From Thalassospira marina (GTDB taxonomy: Bacteria > Pseudomonadota > Alphaproteobacteria > Rhodospirillales > Thalassospiraceae): a stretch of DNA of 64,000 nt. The stretch covers positions 384,001 to 448,000 of the forward strand of contig NZ_CP024199.1 in the NCBI RefSeq assembly GCF_002844375.1, in the 5' to 3' direction. Below are positions 29,287 to 39,570 of this stretch, one piece after another; the first letter of the stretch is position 1; each line of letters opens with the position of its first letter. The notes below the pieces were generated by a model, which saw only the letters and a list, made by a program, of their open reading frames with translations, was not told the DNA's origin and searched no databases. A program made the position numbers and the translations under genes.

Positions 29287-30579
29287 TCAGTTTGTTGCCA
29301 ATCCAACCTGGTCGGCAAGGGCAGCCAGTTGGGCCAGGGCTGGTTTGTCATCTTTAAGTGCTGTTTGCGCCTGCTGATAGCTTTCCTGGGCCTTGTCCTT
29401 CATGCCCATTACGACATAGGCGCGCATCAGGCGGGCCCAGCCATCCGGGTCCTGCGGGTTTTCTTCAAGGCGGGCGGCAAGGCGGCCGACCATGCCTTCA
29501 ATCATCTGGCGGCGTTCTTCCGGTGTCAGGTCGGCTGCGGCCTTCATATCCTCCTGCGAGGGGCCGGCATTACCGGCAATGGCCGGGCCTGTTGCCCCGG
29601 ATGGCAGCTTCAGGCGGCCTTCAATGTCAATGCCACTGGCTTGCGCTGTTTGCTGGATCTGGCGCACCACCATCGGCAGCCAGGATGCATCCGCCGGGGC
29701 GGAATTTGCCAGCGCGATCCAGCGTTCAAGGGCTGCATTGGCCTGGCCCTGTTGCAAATCGGCCAGCCCCAGATAAAAGGCAATACGCGGGTTATCGTTG
29801 CCCGATTTGGCGGCTTCTTCCAGCGCGCCACGGGCCGGGGCCGTAACCTGCCCGTCGCTGGCACGAATGATGGATTCCGCATACATCGCCAAAAAGGCAC
29901 CGTCACGGTTGGAAAGTTTTACCGCTTCAAGAAACGCAGTCTGCGCTTCTTTCGGGCGGTTAAGGGCCATCAGGCTGTTGCCCAGCATTTCCCAGTTGCC
30001 AAGGTCATTGGGGTTCTGGATCAGCTTGTTGGACAGGTCGGCAACCGCCTTGCGCAGCGCCTGTTCACGTTCGCTGTTCTGGTGCTGGGCATTGCGGGCA
30101 GCCATGATTTCATCGGCCCGCTGGGCAATCGGGCGATCCGGCAGGGAGGGGTTGCCCAGGTCAAGATAAAGGCCAATCCCCCCAATAATGCCAATCAGCG
30201 TCAGGCAAACCGCCACAGGGCGCACAAAGGCCCCGGTGGTTTTGCCTGCGCGCTTTGCCGCACGGGCCTGAATGCGCTGGTCGGTGGCAAGGATGCGGCG
30301 CTGCACCTCGATCCGGGCGGCATCGGCCTGTTCGGCACTTAATACGCCGCGTTCGATATCGCGGTTAATTTCGGCCAACTGGTCACGATAGACCGTCAGG
30401 TCACGTTGCAATTCGTCCTGATCGGCAAGGGCGGCCAGGGTGGAAGGGGCGCTTGCCCCGGCTTTATCGCTTTCGTCGGGGGTCGTCTTTTTGCGGCCAA
30501 GTGCACCCGTGATGACAGGCCACAGCACATAGCCCGCAACCACAAGCGTAACGAGGGCAAAAACAATCCAGACAGTCAT
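29287..30579 (-). CDS. ccmI: Cytochrome c maturation protein CcmI (CycH)
   Basis: Membrane protein of 430 residues that presents apocytochrome c to the haem ligation complex. Two N-terminal membrane helices (residues about 3-22, and VAVCLTLIGIIGGIGLYLDL) flank a cytoplasmic leucine-zipper-like loop (DELQRDLTVYRDQLAEINRDIERGVLS). The periplasmic C-terminal part holds TPR motifs (DLGNWEMLGNSLMALNRPKEA and PDGWARLMRAYVVMG). It follows ccmF by 33 bases and is co-transcribed with it. The usual ccmG and ccmH are not between them. Confidence 0.92.
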   Translation of the reverse strand: MTVWIVFALVTLVVAGYVLWPVITGALGRKKTTPDESDKAGASAPSTLAALADQDELQRDLTVYRDQLAEINRDIERGVLSAEQADAARIEVQRRILATDQRIQARAAKRAGKTTGAFVRPVAVCLTLIGIIGGIGLYLDLGNPSLPDRPIAQRADEIMAARNAQHQNSEREQALRKAVADLSNKLIQNPNDLGNWEMLGNSLMALNRPKEAQTAFLEAVKLSNRDGAFLAMYAESIIRASDGQVTAPARGALEEAAKSGNDNPRIAFYLGLADLQQGQANAALERWIALANSAPADASWLPMVVRQIQQTAQASGIDIEGRLKLPSGATGPAIAGNAGPSQEDMKAAADLTPEERRQMIEGMVGRLAARLEENPQDPDGWARLMRAYVVMGMKDKAQESYQQAQTALKDDKPALAQLAALADQVGLATN

Positions 30580-30612
30580 TTTAACGCGGTATCCTGTGTT
30601 CGTTTTTGCCGT

Positions 30613-32604
30613 TTATTCGGCCGGTTGGGCGGCATGGCCGGTATTCTGGGCCTTGCGCGAACGGTTGGGCGCACCCACGCGATAGCGCCGGTCCGACAGC
30701 GACAGCAAGCCGCCCGCAACCATCACCAGCCCGCCAACCCACATCCATGGAATCATGGGTTTGATGTAAAAACGGGTGACCCATTTGTCATTTTCATCGG
30801 GGTCGCCCAGTACGGCGTAAACATCACCAACAAAGTTTGATTTGATGGCGGCTTCGGTGGTGGGGCGGCCTTCGACGGTGTAAATGCGTTTTTCCGGTGC
30901 CAGAATGGTTGTCTGGTCGCCCGGATGCTTGACCGTGATATGGGCCTGACGCGCCATATAATTCGGCCCCTGGACTTCCTTGATGTCGTTCAGGGTAAAG
31001 TTATAGCTGCCCACCTGCACACTATCGCCAACCGCCATGGACTGGACGGCTTCGGTGGTCCATGCCTGCGACCCGGTAATACCGGCAATCACAATGGCAA
31101 CACCGGCATGGGCCAGCATCATGCCATGTGCGGAACGCGGCAGATTGCGCATGCGGCGGAAACTGTTGCCAACAGGTTCGCGAAACAGCTTGATGCGCCC
31201 GGCCCATTCCACAAGCGACCCCACAAACAGCCACACCGCCAGCCCCATGCCAAACAGGGCAAAAGCCGGGCCGCCAGACAGCCAGTACGTCACCAGAACC
31301 GTCACCACCACAATGGCGATTGCCAGTTTCAGTTTGCCAATCGCGGCAAACAGGTCGGCGCGTTTCCACGGCAGGAACGGACCAATGGCCATGGCAATGA
31401 TCAGCGGTGTCATGATCGGCACAAAGGTTGAATTGTAAAACGGTTCACCGACCGAGATTTTTTCACCCGTCAGGGTTTCAAGAAACAGCGGATAAAGCGT
31501 GCCGAGAAAAACCATCGCTGCAGCAATCGAAAGCAGCACATTGTTAAAAACAAGCGCACCTTCGCGCGAGATCGGCTGAAACAGCCCGCCCCCCTTGAGC
31601 GTGGGCGCACGCCAGGCATAAAGCGCAAACGATCCCCCCACCGAAAGGGCCAGCAGGATCAAAATGAAAATGCCGCGTTTCGGATCGGTCGCAAAGGCAT
31701 GAACCGAGGTCAGCGCACCCGAACGCACCAGGAAGGTGCCAAGCAGCGAAAATGAAAAGGCAATAATGGCAAGAAAGATGGTCCAGCTTTTAAGGGCGTC
31801 GCGTTTTTCAACCACAATGGCCGAATGCAAAAGCGCCGTACCCGCCAGCCACGGCATGAAGGATGCATTTTCAACCGGGTCCCAGAACCACCAGCCGCCC
31901 CAGCCAAGCTCGTAATAGGACCACCAGGACCCAAGGCCGATACCCGTGGTCAGGAAAACCCAGGCCGCCAGCGTCCAGGGGCGCACCCAGCGTGCCCATG
32001 CCGGGTCAACCCGGCCTTCGATAAGGGCGGCAACGGCAAAGGCAAAGGCAACGGAAAAACCGACATAGCCCAGATACAGGAACGGCGGATGAATGGCGAT
32101 ACCCGGGTCCTGCAAAAGCGGGTTCATCCCCTGTCCGTTCAGGGGCGGGTTGGCAATGCGTTCAAACGGGTTGGATGTCAGCAGAATGAACAGAAGGAAG
32201 CCAACCGCGATCAACCCCATAACCCCCACAACCCGTGCCAGCAGGCTGGGCGGCAGGTTGCGGCCAAATGCCGAAACCGCAGCGCCAAACAGCGACAGGA
32301 TCATGACCCATAACAGCATCGACCCTTCATGGTTGGCCCAGACCCCGGTGATTTTATAGATCATCGGCTTGGCGGTATGGCTGTTTTCCACCACATTAAG
32401 AACCGAGAAATCGGACGTGACATAGGCATATGTCAGCGCGCCAAAGGCAAAGGCGATCAGAATGAAGCTGGCAATTGCCGTGCGCGGGGCCACGCGCAGC
32501 AGGGCTGCATCATTGCGTGCGGCGGCCAGAAAGGGCACGGTGGATTGGGCAAAGGCCATCGCCAGCGCCAATACGAGGGCATAATGTCCGAGTTCAACGA
32601 TCAT
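30613..32604 (-). CDS. ccmF: Haem lyase subunit CcmF
   Basis: Multi-spanning inner-membrane protein of 663 residues, the haem-ligation core of system I cytochrome c maturation. The WWD domain YELGWGGWWFWDPVENASFMPW is intact, and the start MIVELGHYALVLALAMAF is typical. About 13-15 membrane helices and a periplasmic C-terminal domain are evident. I chose ATG 32604; upstream codons to 32685 are not family-like. It is divergent from the CDF transporter gene and leads the ccmF-ccmI unit. ccmA-E and ccmG-H must be elsewhere. Confidence 0.95.
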   Translation of the reverse strand: MIVELGHYALVLALAMAFAQSTVPFLAAARNDAALLRVAPRTAIASFILIAFAFGALTYAYVTSDFSVLNVVENSHTAKPMIYKITGVWANHEGSMLLWVMILSLFGAAVSAFGRNLPPSLLARVVGVMGLIAVGFLLFILLTSNPFERIANPPLNGQGMNPLLQDPGIAIHPPFLYLGYVGFSVAFAFAVAALIEGRVDPAWARWVRPWTLAAWVFLTTGIGLGSWWSYYELGWGGWWFWDPVENASFMPWLAGTALLHSAIVVEKRDALKSWTIFLAIIAFSFSLLGTFLVRSGALTSVHAFATDPKRGIFILILLALSVGGSFALYAWRAPTLKGGGLFQPISREGALVFNNVLLSIAAAMVFLGTLYPLFLETLTGEKISVGEPFYNSTFVPIMTPLIIAMAIGPFLPWKRADLFAAIGKLKLAIAIVVVTVLVTYWLSGGPAFALFGMGLAVWLFVGSLVEWAGRIKLFREPVGNSFRRMRNLPRSAHGMMLAHAGVAIVIAGITGSQAWTTEAVQSMAVGDSVQVGSYNFTLNDIKEVQGPNYMARQAHITVKHPGDQTTILAPEKRIYTVEGRPTTEAAIKSNFVGDVYAVLGDPDENDKWVTRFYIKPMIPWMWVGGLVMVAGGLLSLSDRRYRVGAPNRSRKAQNTGHAAQPAE

Positions 32605-32773
32605 GGGGGCGTGCGCGTCCTTTATATACAGGTTCGAGCCGATATAATGTGCGATGCAAAGTTTGGAAACCTTGCGGAATATCAAATTTGCGCTATTTGC
32701 ACGGGCGCATTAAATAGAATTATTATATACACCCTGCTTCAGCATAAAGTCAGTCCTACCGAAGGGTCATGAA

Positions 32774-33784
32774 ATGAACCAATGTCCGGTTATCGACATT
32801 GCACAGCGGGAAATGTGGGCGCGTCGTGCGACGACGGCCTCCATTATCATCGCTGCGACCCTGATTGTCATCAAGGCGATCGGGTGGTTCATGACGGATT
32901 CGGTCAGCCTTCTATCCTCCATGATCGATAGCATGCTTGATATCGGCACGTCCGTGATCAACTTCATGGCTGTGCGCAGCGCCTGGCGCCCGGCGGACCA
33001 TGATCATCGCTTTGGTCACGGTAAGGCCGAACCCCTGGCGGGTTTGTTCCAGTCCGCCTTCATGCTGGGGGCGGCGGTGCTGGTGCTGGCCGAGGCATCA
33101 TCGCGCCTGATGGACCCGCAACCGATGCGCCTGGCCAACGAAGCCATTTATATCATGGTGGTGTCGCTGGTAATGACCATTGGTCTGGTCTTGCTGCAAC
33201 GCAAGGCAATGCGAATGTCCGGTTCGATGGCGGTCGAGGCCGATTCGCTGCATTACAGTTCCGATATTCTGGCAAATGCCGCGGTGATCATTGCGCTGTT
33301 GCTGGTGGGGTCGGGCTTTTTATGGGCTGACCCGCTGATTGGCGGCATTGTTGCAATCTTTCTGCTCTATTCGGCAGGCAAGGTTGGCCGCGATGCCGTG
33401 GCCGTGCTGATGGACCGGGAACTGCCCGAATCCGATAGCCAGCGCATCATCGAACTGACGATGAAGCATAAATCCGTCATTGGTATTCACCGCCTGCGCA
33501 CCCGGTCATCGGGCGTGCACCGCTTTGCCGAGATTGAACTGATCATGGATGGCGGCATGTTGATGCGCGAGGCACACACCATTTGCCATCAGGTGATGGA
33601 CAGCATCCGGGGTGAATATCCTGATCTGGATATCACCATTCACCCCGAACCGCCCGAAGACATCCATCTCGATGAATTCAATGGCTACACCGAAGACCCC
33701 GAATTCTGGCATGTGGCCCGGGCGCGCAAGGTGGGGCTGGATGATATTCCCGTTTCCAACAGCGAACTGGCAACCGGGCGCTAA
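32774..33784 (+). CDS. Cation diffusion facilitator (FieF-like)
   Basis: Metal/proton antiporter of 336 residues with six membrane helices. The metal sites of helix 2 (SMIDSMLDIG, DxxxD) and helix 5 (LHYSSDILAN, HxxxD) match FieF/YiiP. DHDHRFGHGKAEPLAGL sits between helices 2 and 3, and the cytoplasmic metal-binding domain contains SSGVHRFAEIELIMDG. It exports Zn, Fe or related ions. GAAGGG precedes ATG 32774. Confidence 0.93.
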   Translation: MNQCPVIDIAQREMWARRATTASIIIAATLIVIKAIGWFMTDSVSLLSSMIDSMLDIGTSVINFMAVRSAWRPADHDHRFGHGKAEPLAGLFQSAFMLGAAVLVLAEASSRLMDPQPMRLANEAIYIMVVSLVMTIGLVLLQRKAMRMSGSMAVEADSLHYSSDILANAAVIIALLLVGSGFLWADPLIGGIVAIFLLYSAGKVGRDAVAVLMDRELPESDSQRIIELTMKHKSVIGIHRLRTRSSGVHRFAEIELIMDGGMLMREAHTICHQVMDSIRGEYPDLDITIHPEPPEDIHLDEFNGYTEDPEFWHVARARKVGLDDIPVSNSELATGR

Positions 33785-33916
33785 GCGCAGCGTCTTTTGC
33801 CTGTTGCATATTATCGTCTGTTGTCTGGCACCGATATCAGGGTCAGTTATGTTTCCGTCATGCCTCCTTCATGCGGGCGATTGACAGTTCTTTTTTAAAT
33901 TGCAATTTTGATTCCC

Positions 33917-34035
33917 GATCACCTGGGGGGCCCCGGCAAGGGGCTGAGATTCTGCTGGGTAAAGTTTTTGGCTTTACGCGTAGTGACCCTTTGAACCTGA
34001 TCCAGTTCGTACTGGCGTAGGGATGGTGCAGATGC
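33917..34035 (+). ncRNA. TPP riboswitch (THI element)
   Basis: Conserved aptamer landmarks are in order: GGGGCTGAGAT (33940-33950) for the pyrimidine-sensing helix, ACCCTTTGAACCTGATC (33986-34002), and GTAGGGA (34017-34023) closing the pyrophosphate arm. A variable P3-type stem AAAG-TTTTTGG-CTTT lies between. It is followed by thiC, the classic target, so binding of thiamine pyrophosphate should lower thiC expression. Confidence 0.95.
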
Positions 34036-34050
34036 CCCAAAACAGGGGCA
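34033..34050 (+). promoter_or_regulatory. Hairpin in the riboswitch expression platform
   Basis: TGCCCC (34033-34038) pairs with GGGGCA (34045-34050) just after the aptamer. There is no T run, so control is more likely through translation or Rho than through an intrinsic terminator. The AAGGAG of thiC is 120 bases further on. Confidence 0.45.
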
Positions 34051-34143
34051 CTGATAACGGTTTGATGGGCACATATACCGCGACTTTGCGGGAAATGGCG
34101 ATTTCGTGCCGTTAGCGGGGAAATGATTTCATCTGAAACCTGA

Positions 34144-36003
<1,860 letters not shown>

Positions 36004-36025
36004 TCAGCCACAACGGCACATAAAT

Positions 36026-36058
36026 GAAAAAGGGCGGCCCGGTTCATCGGGCCGCCCT
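36026..36058. terminator. Terminator between thiC and phoH
   Basis: AGGGCGGCCCG (36031-36041) pairs perfectly with CGGGCCGCCCT (36048-36058), GTTCAT loop. On the minus strand TTTTTCATTT follows, so it serves phoH best; it can also stop thiC transcripts. Confidence 0.85.
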
Positions 36059-36095
36059 GCGTTTGATTATTCTTGTGCGACGAAATCGGGGAAGC

Positions 36096-36860
36096 CTAAA
36101 GCACGGTCAACATGCTGGCGACCAGCGGGTGGCGGACAATGTCTTTGTCGCGAAGCTGGACACAGGCAATATCTTCGACATTTTCCAGCCGGTCCGACAT
36201 TTCCGCCAAACCGGAAAGTTCGGGCAGAAGGTCGGTCTGGTCGGGGTCGCCCGTCAGGATCATGGTGGAATTCCAGCCAAGGCGCGTGACCAGCATTTTA
36301 AGCTGTCCGTAGGTGCAGTTCTGCGCCTCGTCAATCACGACAAAGGCGTTATTGAGCGTACGACCCCGCATATAGCCAATCGGCGCAATTTCAATCGTGC
36401 CGTCTGACAGATAGGTGCGCAGGCGTTTGGCACCCAGCCGGTCATTCAAGGCATCATAAAGCGGGCGTAGATAGGGGGCCATTTTGGCCTCCACATCGCC
36501 GGGCAGAAAGCCGATATTTTCGCCTGCTTCAACAGCCGGGCGGGCCAGAACGATGCGGGCGATATCCCCTGCATCAAGGGCCTCGACGGCCTTGGCAACC
36601 GCGATATAGGTTTTGCCTGTGCCTGCCGGGCCAAGGGCCAGGATCAGGTTGAAATTATCAATCGCCTCCATCAGGGCAGCCTGATTTTCGCTTTTTGGCC
36701 GGATATGCCGGCGGAAACTTTGATCGCGATGTGCTGGAGGAACATTCTGGCCTTGCTCTGCCAGTGGATCCCAGCCGGATTTGCTGTCATCGAACAGTTC
36801 GTGGATGTTGCTGTCTGCCTGTTGCGGACGGCTCCGACGGCGTGCTGCGCGCTTACCCAT
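36096..36860 (-). CDS. phoH: PhoH-family ATPase, stand-alone
   Basis: P-loop ATPase of 254 residues. Walker A LALGPAGTGKTYIA, RPAVEAGENIGFLPGD, Walker B NAFVVIDEAQNC and TGDPDQTDL are all present. The start MGKRAARRRSRP (ATG 36860, preceded by GAGGTGATC) is strongly basic; the usual KH-like or other extra domain of longer PhoH proteins is absent. Unlike the common phoH-ybeY operon it has no ybeY neighbour, so it is probably a paralogue. The family is linked to phosphate starvation and RNA metabolism, but the role here is unknown. A structured leader lies upstream. Confidence 0.9.
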   Translation of the reverse strand: MGKRAARRRSRPQQADSNIHELFDDSKSGWDPLAEQGQNVPPAHRDQSFRRHIRPKSENQAALMEAIDNFNLILALGPAGTGKTYIAVAKAVEALDAGDIARIVLARPAVEAGENIGFLPGDVEAKMAPYLRPLYDALNDRLGAKRLRTYLSDGTIEIAPIGYMRGRTLNNAFVVIDEAQNCTYGQLKMLVTRLGWNSTMILTGDPDQTDLLPELSGLAEMSDRLENVEDIACVQLRDKDIVRHPLVASMLTVL

Positions 36861-36931
36861 GATGATCACCTCGCGATTTGAAACCGGCAAAACCGGAACA
36901 GTCCAAATTCCGGTCTGACGGTTTACGTTGT

Positions 36932-37140
36932 GCAAAAAGCAAAACGCGCCATTCCAGTGCTGGAAAGGCGCGCGAACATTCTTCATCGAGCAGAAAATAA
37001 GAGGACGGTCTAGGCAACTGACCGGACCCTGATGCATGCTGCATCTGCGATCCGGGGGGAGAGAAGATACGATGTGAGACGCTAATTTGCGGCACTCATT
37101 TGTCCCCTTCTGATACCGGTTCACGACCAGTATCAAGAAT
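36932..37140 (-). ncRNA. Candidate small RNA or structured leader upstream of phoH
   Basis: Read on the minus strand: a 9-bp imperfect hairpin (37134-37112), an exposed CTCCCCCC stretch (complementary to ribosome binding sites, about 37059-37052), a 6-bp hairpin GATGCA/TGCATC (37045-37031), then a two-part stem of 6 + 5 bp (36972-36945) followed by TTTTGCTTTTTG. The last element looks like an intrinsic terminator 85 bases before the phoH start. The layout fits an alphaproteobacterial sRNA or an attenuated leader. No homologous RNA family is recognised. Confidence 0.45.
37082..37099 (-). CDS. Possible five-codon leader peptide upstream of phoH
   Basis: ATG AGT GCC GCA AAT TAG on the minus strand, encoding M-S-A-A-N, with AAGGGG four bases upstream of the ATG. 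The ribosome binding site is better than that of many real genes nearby. It sits inside the candidate leader RNA and could be an upstream frame controlling it. Chance occurrence cannot be excluded. Confidence 0.25.
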   Translation of the reverse strand: MSAAN

Positions 37141-37477
37141 CCTACGCCCGCAAGTTGGCCTTTGTCACCTTCTTTTGCATTGTTAAATTTGAATGAAACC
37201 GGAAATTGCTTGTTTTCAAATGTTTATCTTGCAACTGCGAACAAAAAATTTGCTTCACTGCGAAATGAAATCACTCATGCAGCCCGGATTTACCCCAATT
37301 CATGGCCGCGTTGCCCGTTTGCGCGGCGCTGATTTTTGCAATCGGGGCGGGGAAATGCCGCCAGCCGGGGCGGGAATGGCGTGCTTCATGCCCGATATGA
37401 TGATTTCATTGTGGTAACATGGCCAAAAATCGGTACAGTGCGCCGCAATTGAATATTTCTGGATAATTGGAACTACC

Positions 37478-39073
37478 ATGTCGTCGATCGACCAACAGGT
37501 ATCGCGCCGTCGTACCTTTGCCATCATTGCCCACCCGGATGCGGGTAAAACGACACTGACCGAAAAGCTGTTGCTGTTCGGCGGTGCCATTCAGATGGCC
37601 GGTGCGGTGAAGGCAAAAAAGGAACAGCGTGGCGCACGTTCGGACTTTATGAAGATCGAACAGGATCGCGGTATTTCCGTATCCTCGGCTGTGATGACCT
37701 TCGAGTTTGAAAAGAACATCTTCAACCTGCTTGATACGCCGGGCCACGAAGACTTTTCCGAAGATACCTATCGCGTGCTGACCGCAGTGGACAGCGCGGT
37801 GATGGTGATTGACGGCGCAAAGGGCATCGAAGCCCAGACGCGCAAACTGTTCGAGGTTTGCCGCCTGCGTGACGTGCCGATCACGACTTTTGTAAACAAA
37901 CTTGACCGCGAAGCCCGTGATTCGTTTGAACTGATTGATCAGATCGAACAGGATCTGGCGCTTGATGTGTCGCCGGTGACCTGGCCGATTGGCTCGGGCC
38001 GTGATTTTCATGGTTGTTACGATCTGGTCAATGATCAGCTTCTGTTCATGGAAAAAGGCGGCAATGTCGTCAAGGAAGCCATTCCGATCAAAGGCCTTGA
38101 TGATCCGAAGCTCGATGAACTGATCCCGGATTACCTGCTCGAAAAGCTGCGCGAAGAAGTCGAAATGGTGCGCGAAATCTGCCCGCCATTTGATTTGCAA
38201 AGCTACCGCGAAGGGCATTTGACGCCGGTATTTTTCGGGTCGGCAGTCAATAACTTTGGCGTGCGTGAATTGTTGCGCGGCATTGGCGATATCGCACCAA
38301 CCCCGCGCCCGCAGGAAGCTGCCACGCGCCAGGTAGAAGCCGTCGAGCCAAAGGTTTCGGGCTTTGTGTTCAAGGTGCAGGCCAATATCGACCCCAACCA
38401 TCGCGACCGTATTGCCTTTATCCGCCTGTGTTCGGGGCATTTCAAACGCGGCATGAAACTTAAACATGTGCGTGCAGGCAAACAGATGGCGGTGCATAAC
38501 CCGATGCTGTTTTTTGCCAATGAACGCGACATTGCCGAAGAAGCATGGCCGGGCGATATTATTGGTATTCCCAACCATGGCACATTGCGCATCGGCGATA
38601 CCCTGACCGAGGGTGAAGACCTGCGCTTCCGTGGTGTTCCGGCCTTCGCACCTGAATTGCTGCAAAAAGTACGTCTGGATGACCCGTTAAAGGGCAAACA
38701 TCTTCAGCGTGCGCTTGAACAGCTTGCCGAAGAAGGCGCATCACAGGTGTTCAAGCCGATGATGGGTGCAGACTGGATCGTTGGTGTGGTCGGGCAGCTT
38801 CAGTTCGAGGTTCTGAAAGAACGCATCGCGGCCGAATACGGCATCAAGGTGCATTTTGAACCGACCCCGGCCTATGCCGCGCGCTGGGTGATGTGTGATG
38901 ACCCGCTGGAAATGAAAAAATTCCGCGATTCAAACCAGTCCGCCCTGTTTGAAGACCATGACGAAACCCTGGTTTTCATTGCGCGTAACGCCTGGCACCT
39001 TGAAACCATCGAACGCGACTGGCCGAAATGCAAATTTGAAGCCACCCGCGAACAGAACATGGTCGCGGCGTAA
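37478..39073 (+). CDS. prfC: Peptide chain release factor 3
   Basis: Translational GTPase of 531 residues that recycles RF1 and RF2. G1 AHPDAGKTTLTEKLL, G2 region DRGISVSSAVMTFEF, G3 DTPGHEDFSEDTYR, G4 NKLDREARD, then domains II and III with VGVVGQLQFEVLKERI. Length matches E. coli RF3 (529). It stands alone and is followed by a clear terminator. Confidence 0.97.
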   Translation: MSSIDQQVSRRRTFAIIAHPDAGKTTLTEKLLLFGGAIQMAGAVKAKKEQRGARSDFMKIEQDRGISVSSAVMTFEFEKNIFNLLDTPGHEDFSEDTYRVLTAVDSAVMVIDGAKGIEAQTRKLFEVCRLRDVPITTFVNKLDREARDSFELIDQIEQDLALDVSPVTWPIGSGRDFHGCYDLVNDQLLFMEKGGNVVKEAIPIKGLDDPKLDELIPDYLLEKLREEVEMVREICPPFDLQSYREGHLTPVFFGSAVNNFGVRELLRGIGDIAPTPRPQEAATRQVEAVEPKVSGFVFKVQANIDPNHRDRIAFIRLCSGHFKRGMKLKHVRAGKQMAVHNPMLFFANERDIAEEAWPGDIIGIPNHGTLRIGDTLTEGEDLRFRGVPAFAPELLQKVRLDDPLKGKHLQRALEQLAEEGASQVFKPMMGADWIVGVVGQLQFEVLKERIAAEYGIKVHFEPTPAYAARWVMCDDPLEMKKFRDSNQSALFEDHDETLVFIARNAWHLETIERDWPKCKFEATREQNMVAA

Positions 39074-39113
39074 GCCCATCAGCTCTGCCAGCAGTGCCAT
39101 TTAAATGGATATT

Positions 39114-39145
39114 AAAAGCCGCCCGGCTCATCCCGGGCGGCTTTT
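39114..39145 (+). terminator. Rho-independent terminator of prfC
   Basis: AAAAGCCGCCCGG (39114-39126) and CCGGGCGGCTTTT (39133-39145) form a perfect 13-bp stem with a six-base loop and built-in A and T runs, so it can serve both strands, including the small gene at 39160. Confidence 0.92.
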
Positions 39146-39159
39146 GTTATGTGGTGCGC

Positions 39160-39399
39160 CTACCAGGAAACCAGAACCTGCGGATTGCCAAATTCAGCCC
39201 CCATGCTAACAACGATGGGGCCTGCTTCATCGGTATGGATGGTATTCGCCGGGGCCGGTTGCGTCAGGTAATATTGATGCGAATGTGCGTTTTGCTGTGC
39301 CGTAACCGTCGCAGTAGGGCCAGCAGTCAGGGTGATGTTGACCTGAACGGCGTCTGGAATGGTAACCGCCTGATGCGGGCCGATTGTTTGTTGGGGCAT
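39160..39399 (-). CDS. Small protein of unknown function
   Basis: Encodes 79 residues, rich in Thr, Ala, Val and Gln/His, with no membrane helix or signal peptide. GGCGGAGAAAAACC before the ATG at 39399 is a good ribosome binding site, and the frame ends 15 bases before the bidirectional prfC terminator, which supports a real gene. The sequence alternates hydrophobic and polar residues (VQVNITLTAGPTATVTAQ), suggesting a beta-rich fold. I recognise no family. Confidence 0.55.
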   Translation of the reverse strand: MPQQTIGPHQAVTIPDAVQVNITLTAGPTATVTAQQNAHSHQYYLTQPAPANTIHTDEAGPIVVSMGAEFGNPQVLVSW

Positions 39400-39570
39400 G
39401 GTTTTTCTCCGCCAGAATTGCTCACAGCTTTGTTTTGGCGGGAATGTGGAACGAACAACACGGGCAGCATACCGTGCCGGAAGGTTTGATATGGCAAAGA
39501 AAAAGCCGCCGGTTTTGACACGGGCGGCTTTGTGTCGCTTGCGCGCGACAAGGGGGTGACGGGTTGAGCA

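Larger units (their letters stand above)
36861..37477. other. Divergent region between phoH and prfC
   Basis: 617 bases. The phoH side (to about 37140) carries three hairpins, a tiny reading frame and a terminator-like element, listed separately. The prfC side (37150-37477) is AT-rich at 37180-37270 and probably holds the prfC promoter; I see no gene there. Confidence 0.6.

Noticed and set aside
29079..29351. Minus-strand 90-residue frame at the end of ccmI
   Set aside because: It starts within ccmI in a different frame and crosses the hairpin at 29230-29261; no ribosome binding site.
37193..37417. Plus-strand 74-residue frame before prfC
   Set aside because: Composition is not protein-like, no ribosome binding site, and it covers the likely promoter region.
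39097..39108. Palindrome CCATTTAAATGG after prfC
   Set aside because: It lies between the stop codon and the terminator; short and AT-centred, so probably chance.
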